A stretch of 7,183 nucleotides of DNA. Origin: an uncultured Fretibacterium sp. (GTDB lineage Bacteria > Synergistota > Synergistia > Synergistales > Aminobacteriaceae). A program made the translations under genes and the position numbers. The stretch is from the NCBI GenBank assembly GCA_937915755.1, contig CALGGR010000089.1, forward strand, positions 1 to 7,183, written 5' to 3'. The stretch's first letter is position 1. Each line of letters opens with the position of its first letter. This document shows positions 5,362-7,183 of this stretch, piece after piece. Under the pieces are notes generated by a model. That model saw only the letters and a program-made list of their open reading frames with translations, was not told the DNA's origin and searched no databases.

Positions 5362-5705
5362 AGAAACTAGTGATAGAAGAGCTTTATACAGCAATGTTGA
5401 AAGCCTATAAAGAAACAGGTACGTACAGCCCGATAGAGTTAGAGCTTGAAGAAGTGTACAAGGATGACGAGCTATATAAGAAAAATCCCGAACTAAGGAA
5501 GCAGAAAGTGAAGTTATTACCGGCAGGGCAGCCCGAATATAATCATGAAGTAGACGGCTTTGACGGCAGAGCAGAATATGACGCAGACACGAAGACGCTG
5601 ATACTAAAGACGTGGAACAGCGTAGACATGATAGAAAGACTGATAACTGACCAGCTAGAACGGGTTTTAATCCCTGAAGTAAATGGACGAAAGAATGATG
5701 ATTAA
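5334..5705 (+). CDS. Unrecognised 123-residue protein between terminase and portal
   Basis: I do not recognise this protein. The N-terminal part is helical (VKKLVIEELYTAMLKAYKET), the middle is charged and Lys/Glu-rich (about 38-60), and the second half has a short repeated-strand look (GRAEYDADTKTLILKTW) followed by a helix MIERLITDQLERVLIPEV. It is acidic, with no cysteines, signal peptide or membrane segment. GGAGGTGA (5317-5324), a perfect match to the 16S anti-Shine-Dalgarno, lies nine bases before ATG 5334 within the end of the large terminase gene. It overlaps the terminase by 28 bases and the portal by 23. The position suggests a packaging or head-assembly accessory, which is inference from neighbours only. 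Confidence 0.7.
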   Translation: MESDSGENVKKLVIEELYTAMLKAYKETGTYSPIELELEEVYKDDELYKKNPELRKQKVKLLPAGQPEYNHEVDGFDGRAEYDADTKTLILKTWNSVDMIERLITDQLERVLIPEVNGRKNDD

Positions 5706-7183
5706 CGGATTAGGACTTTCCGACATGAACGGACTTGGATTGTCCGACCAAAACCCCGACAGCAATGAAAATACGGTAGACATGAGCCGTATACGTAAAG
5801 CGGTACTGAATGACATTCAGCGGGCGAACAGCTTTTTCACGTCAAAGATAGAACCGACGCTAAGGAAACGGCATCAGGTATATGAAGCCGACCGAGCGTA
5901 TTACGCCAAACGTTTCAAGAACACGGCGAATCAAAGTGATTTTGTGAGCTTTGATTTTTGGAGTATGGTGCAGTGGGCAATACCGGTAGTGATGAACTCA
6001 TTTTTCGGGAATGATGACGCAGTAGTGATAGTAGGGCGCAACGAGGAAGATGTGCCGAGGGCGGAACTGCTGAAGTCATTAGTGGACTTTCAGATGATGA
6101 CGCAGAACAAAGGATTTCTAGTGCTTTGGGATTGGTTCAGTGATGCGTTTGAATACAATCTAGGAGCAGTAAAAATCTGGTGGGAGCGAGTGGAGGATTG
6201 GGACAAGGAGAAACTAGAATACGCGGACATGTCAAGGCTGATGATGTTACAGTCTGACCCGTGGTGTGAAATAGAATACGTAAGCCCGCCGGATATGTTC
6301 GGAATGTGTCAAGTGTCGTATCGAATAGGACGGCTGAAGAGCAATAAGCCGGTAATAGAGCCGGTAAGAGTAACAGACTTGCGTTGGTCTCCTGAAGCGA
6401 AGAGCCTGAAGGACGCAAATTTTGTAGCGCATAAGCAGGTAGTGAGTGCGGACCACTTGAGACGGCAGGCGAAAAACGGTATATACGATATAGACGCAGT
6501 AGAACGAGCAATAGAGAACAGCGGCAACGGAGGAGTAATCTATAGTGCGTTTGAGACAGAATTGAACGACGAGCTAGACCAGAGGTTGAATGAAGAGGAT
6601 AGTGCGCGTGCGTTATACGAACTGTATGAATGCTATGTGAAGCTGGACATCAATGGAGACGGACTGTTGGAAGACGCATTGATTTCTGTGGTTGGAGATG
6701 AACTGCTGCGGGTAACAGAAAACCCGTACGGCCGAGTACCGATATTCACGTTATCGCCGGTAAGAGACCCGTTCAAGGTATTGGCAGAACTGTCATTAGC
6801 GGAGATAGTGGGCGAGGTGCAGACGATAAAAACGGCGTTAATGCGTCAGTTATTGGTGAACACGGTGAACATGAATAATGTGCGATGGTTCATAGATGCG
6901 ACGGGAATAGACGTAAAAGACTTGCAGGAGAACCGCCAATACGTAAAGATAAAAGGGACAGACCCGCGAACAGTAGTGTATCCGTTCCCGCAGAACTCAT
7001 TAGCCCCGTGGACAATGAACCTGTTTGAGTACCTTGAAGGAGCATTAGAGGAATGGACAGGGCGAAGCCGTTATAATCAGGGATTGAGCGGAAAGAGCCT
7101 GAATAAGACGGCAACGGGAATAAGTCTGCTTCAGCAGGCAAGTGAACAGCGAATAGATTATATAGTGAGGGTATTTGCGGAAA
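5683..7183 (+). CDS. Portal protein, P22-like, cut by the right edge
   Basis: The open frame runs from ATG 5683 to the window end, giving 500 codons without a stop. Portals form the ring at the capsid vertex through which the terminase threads DNA and to which the tail attaches. The segment LNKTATGI (residues 473-480) followed by QQASEQRIDYIVRVFAE is typical of P22-type portals. The earlier features also fit: a Trp-rich core around FDFWSMVQWAIPVVMNSFFG, an Asp-rich KLDINGDG stretch, and a conserved VPIFTLSPVRDPFK block. P22-type portals run to about 600-750 residues, so the C-terminus is missing here. Ribosome binding is weak (GAAG before 5683); ATG 5695 or 5698 are alternatives, and translation may depend on coupling with the previous gene, which ends at 5705. 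Confidence 0.85.
   Translation, partial: MDERMMINGLGLSDMNGLGLSDQNPDSNENTVDMSRIRKAVLNDIQRANSFFTSKIEPTLRKRHQVYEADRAYYAKRFKNTANQSDFVSFDFWSMVQWAIPVVMNSFFGNDDAVVIVGRNEEDVPRAELLKSLVDFQMMTQNKGFLVLWDWFSDAFEYNLGAVKIWWERVEDWDKEKLEYADMSRLMMLQSDPWCEIEYVSPPDMFGMCQVSYRIGRLKSNKPVIEPVRVTDLRWSPEAKSLKDANFVAHKQVVSADHLRRQAKNGIYDIDAVERAIENSGNGGVIYSAFETELNDELDQRLNEEDSARALYELYECYVKLDINGDGLLEDALISVVGDELLRVTENPYGRVPIFTLSPVRDPFKVLAELSLAEIVGEVQTIKTALMRQLLVNTVNMNNVRWFIDATGIDVKDLQENRQYVKIKGTDPRTVVYPFPQNSLAPWTMNLFEYLEGALEEWTGRSRYNQGLSGKSLNKTATGISLLQQASEQRIDYIVRVFAE
5704..5748 (+). repeat. Heptapeptide direct repeat at the portal N-terminus
   Basis: Portal residues 8-14 and 16-22 are both Asn-Gly-Leu-Gly-Leu-Ser-Asp, separated by one Met. 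The codons differ at several third positions, so the peptide rather than the DNA is conserved. Confidence 0.7.

Noticed and set aside
6137..7141. Reverse-strand open frames opposite the portal
   Set aside because: The + strand has an uninterrupted 500-codon frame with P22-portal motifs; these are its shadows.
1..7183. Stop-codon reassignment, as in some gut phages
   Set aside because: Genes end with TAG (355, 2224), TAA (1746, 5361) and TGA (3658, 3962), and no recognised protein contains an internal stop of one type.
1..7183. CRISPR array or insertion sequence
   Set aside because: No regularly spaced repeats, transposase motifs or terminal inverted repeats are visible; the only duplications are diverged gene copies and the short portal peptide repeat.

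Overview
The window is a densely packed stretch of a tailed-phage or prophage genome. All recognisable genes are on the + strand and nearly all overlap or lie within a few bases of the next. The anchors are a small terminase candidate (3639-3962), a large terminase with ATPase and nuclease motifs (3931-5361) and the first 500 codons of a P22-type portal protein (5683 to the right edge). A P22-type portal suggests a short-tailed or related virion. AGGAGG-type ribosome binding sites, low-to-medium GC, frequent ATA/AGA/AGG codons and use of TAA, TAG and TGA as stops point to a bacterial host with genetic code 11. A Bacillota-like gut host is plausible but only inferred.

Left part (1-540): the last part of a tRNA or tRNA-like sequence is followed by a small gene for a cystatin-like protein. 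A 185-base non-coding leader comes next. It can fold into a compact multi-helix RNA with a potential pseudoknot, and ends in a terminator-like hairpin whose loop is complementary to the ribosome binding region of the next gene.

Accessory part (541-3658): an N6/N4 DNA methyltransferase with a phage-type N-terminal domain overlaps a protein that resembles a phage PD-(D/E)XK-like family. Two tandem paralogous CxxC/CPEC zinc-binding-like proteins follow. Then comes a ribbon-helix-helix regulator whose frame is broken in a run of seven A. A chain of four very small helical proteins follows; at least the first three look like diverged tandem copies. Several of these genes (59-61 codons) are easily missed by length cut-offs.

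Packaging and head part (3639-7183): small terminase, large terminase, an unrecognised 123-residue protein and the portal follow each other with overlaps of 20-32 bases, as expected for one translationally coupled late operon. The methyltransferase probably modifies the phage genome. The terminase pair and portal form the packaging motor. The small proteins in between are candidates for host-takeover or counter-defence functions, but nothing in the sequence proves this.
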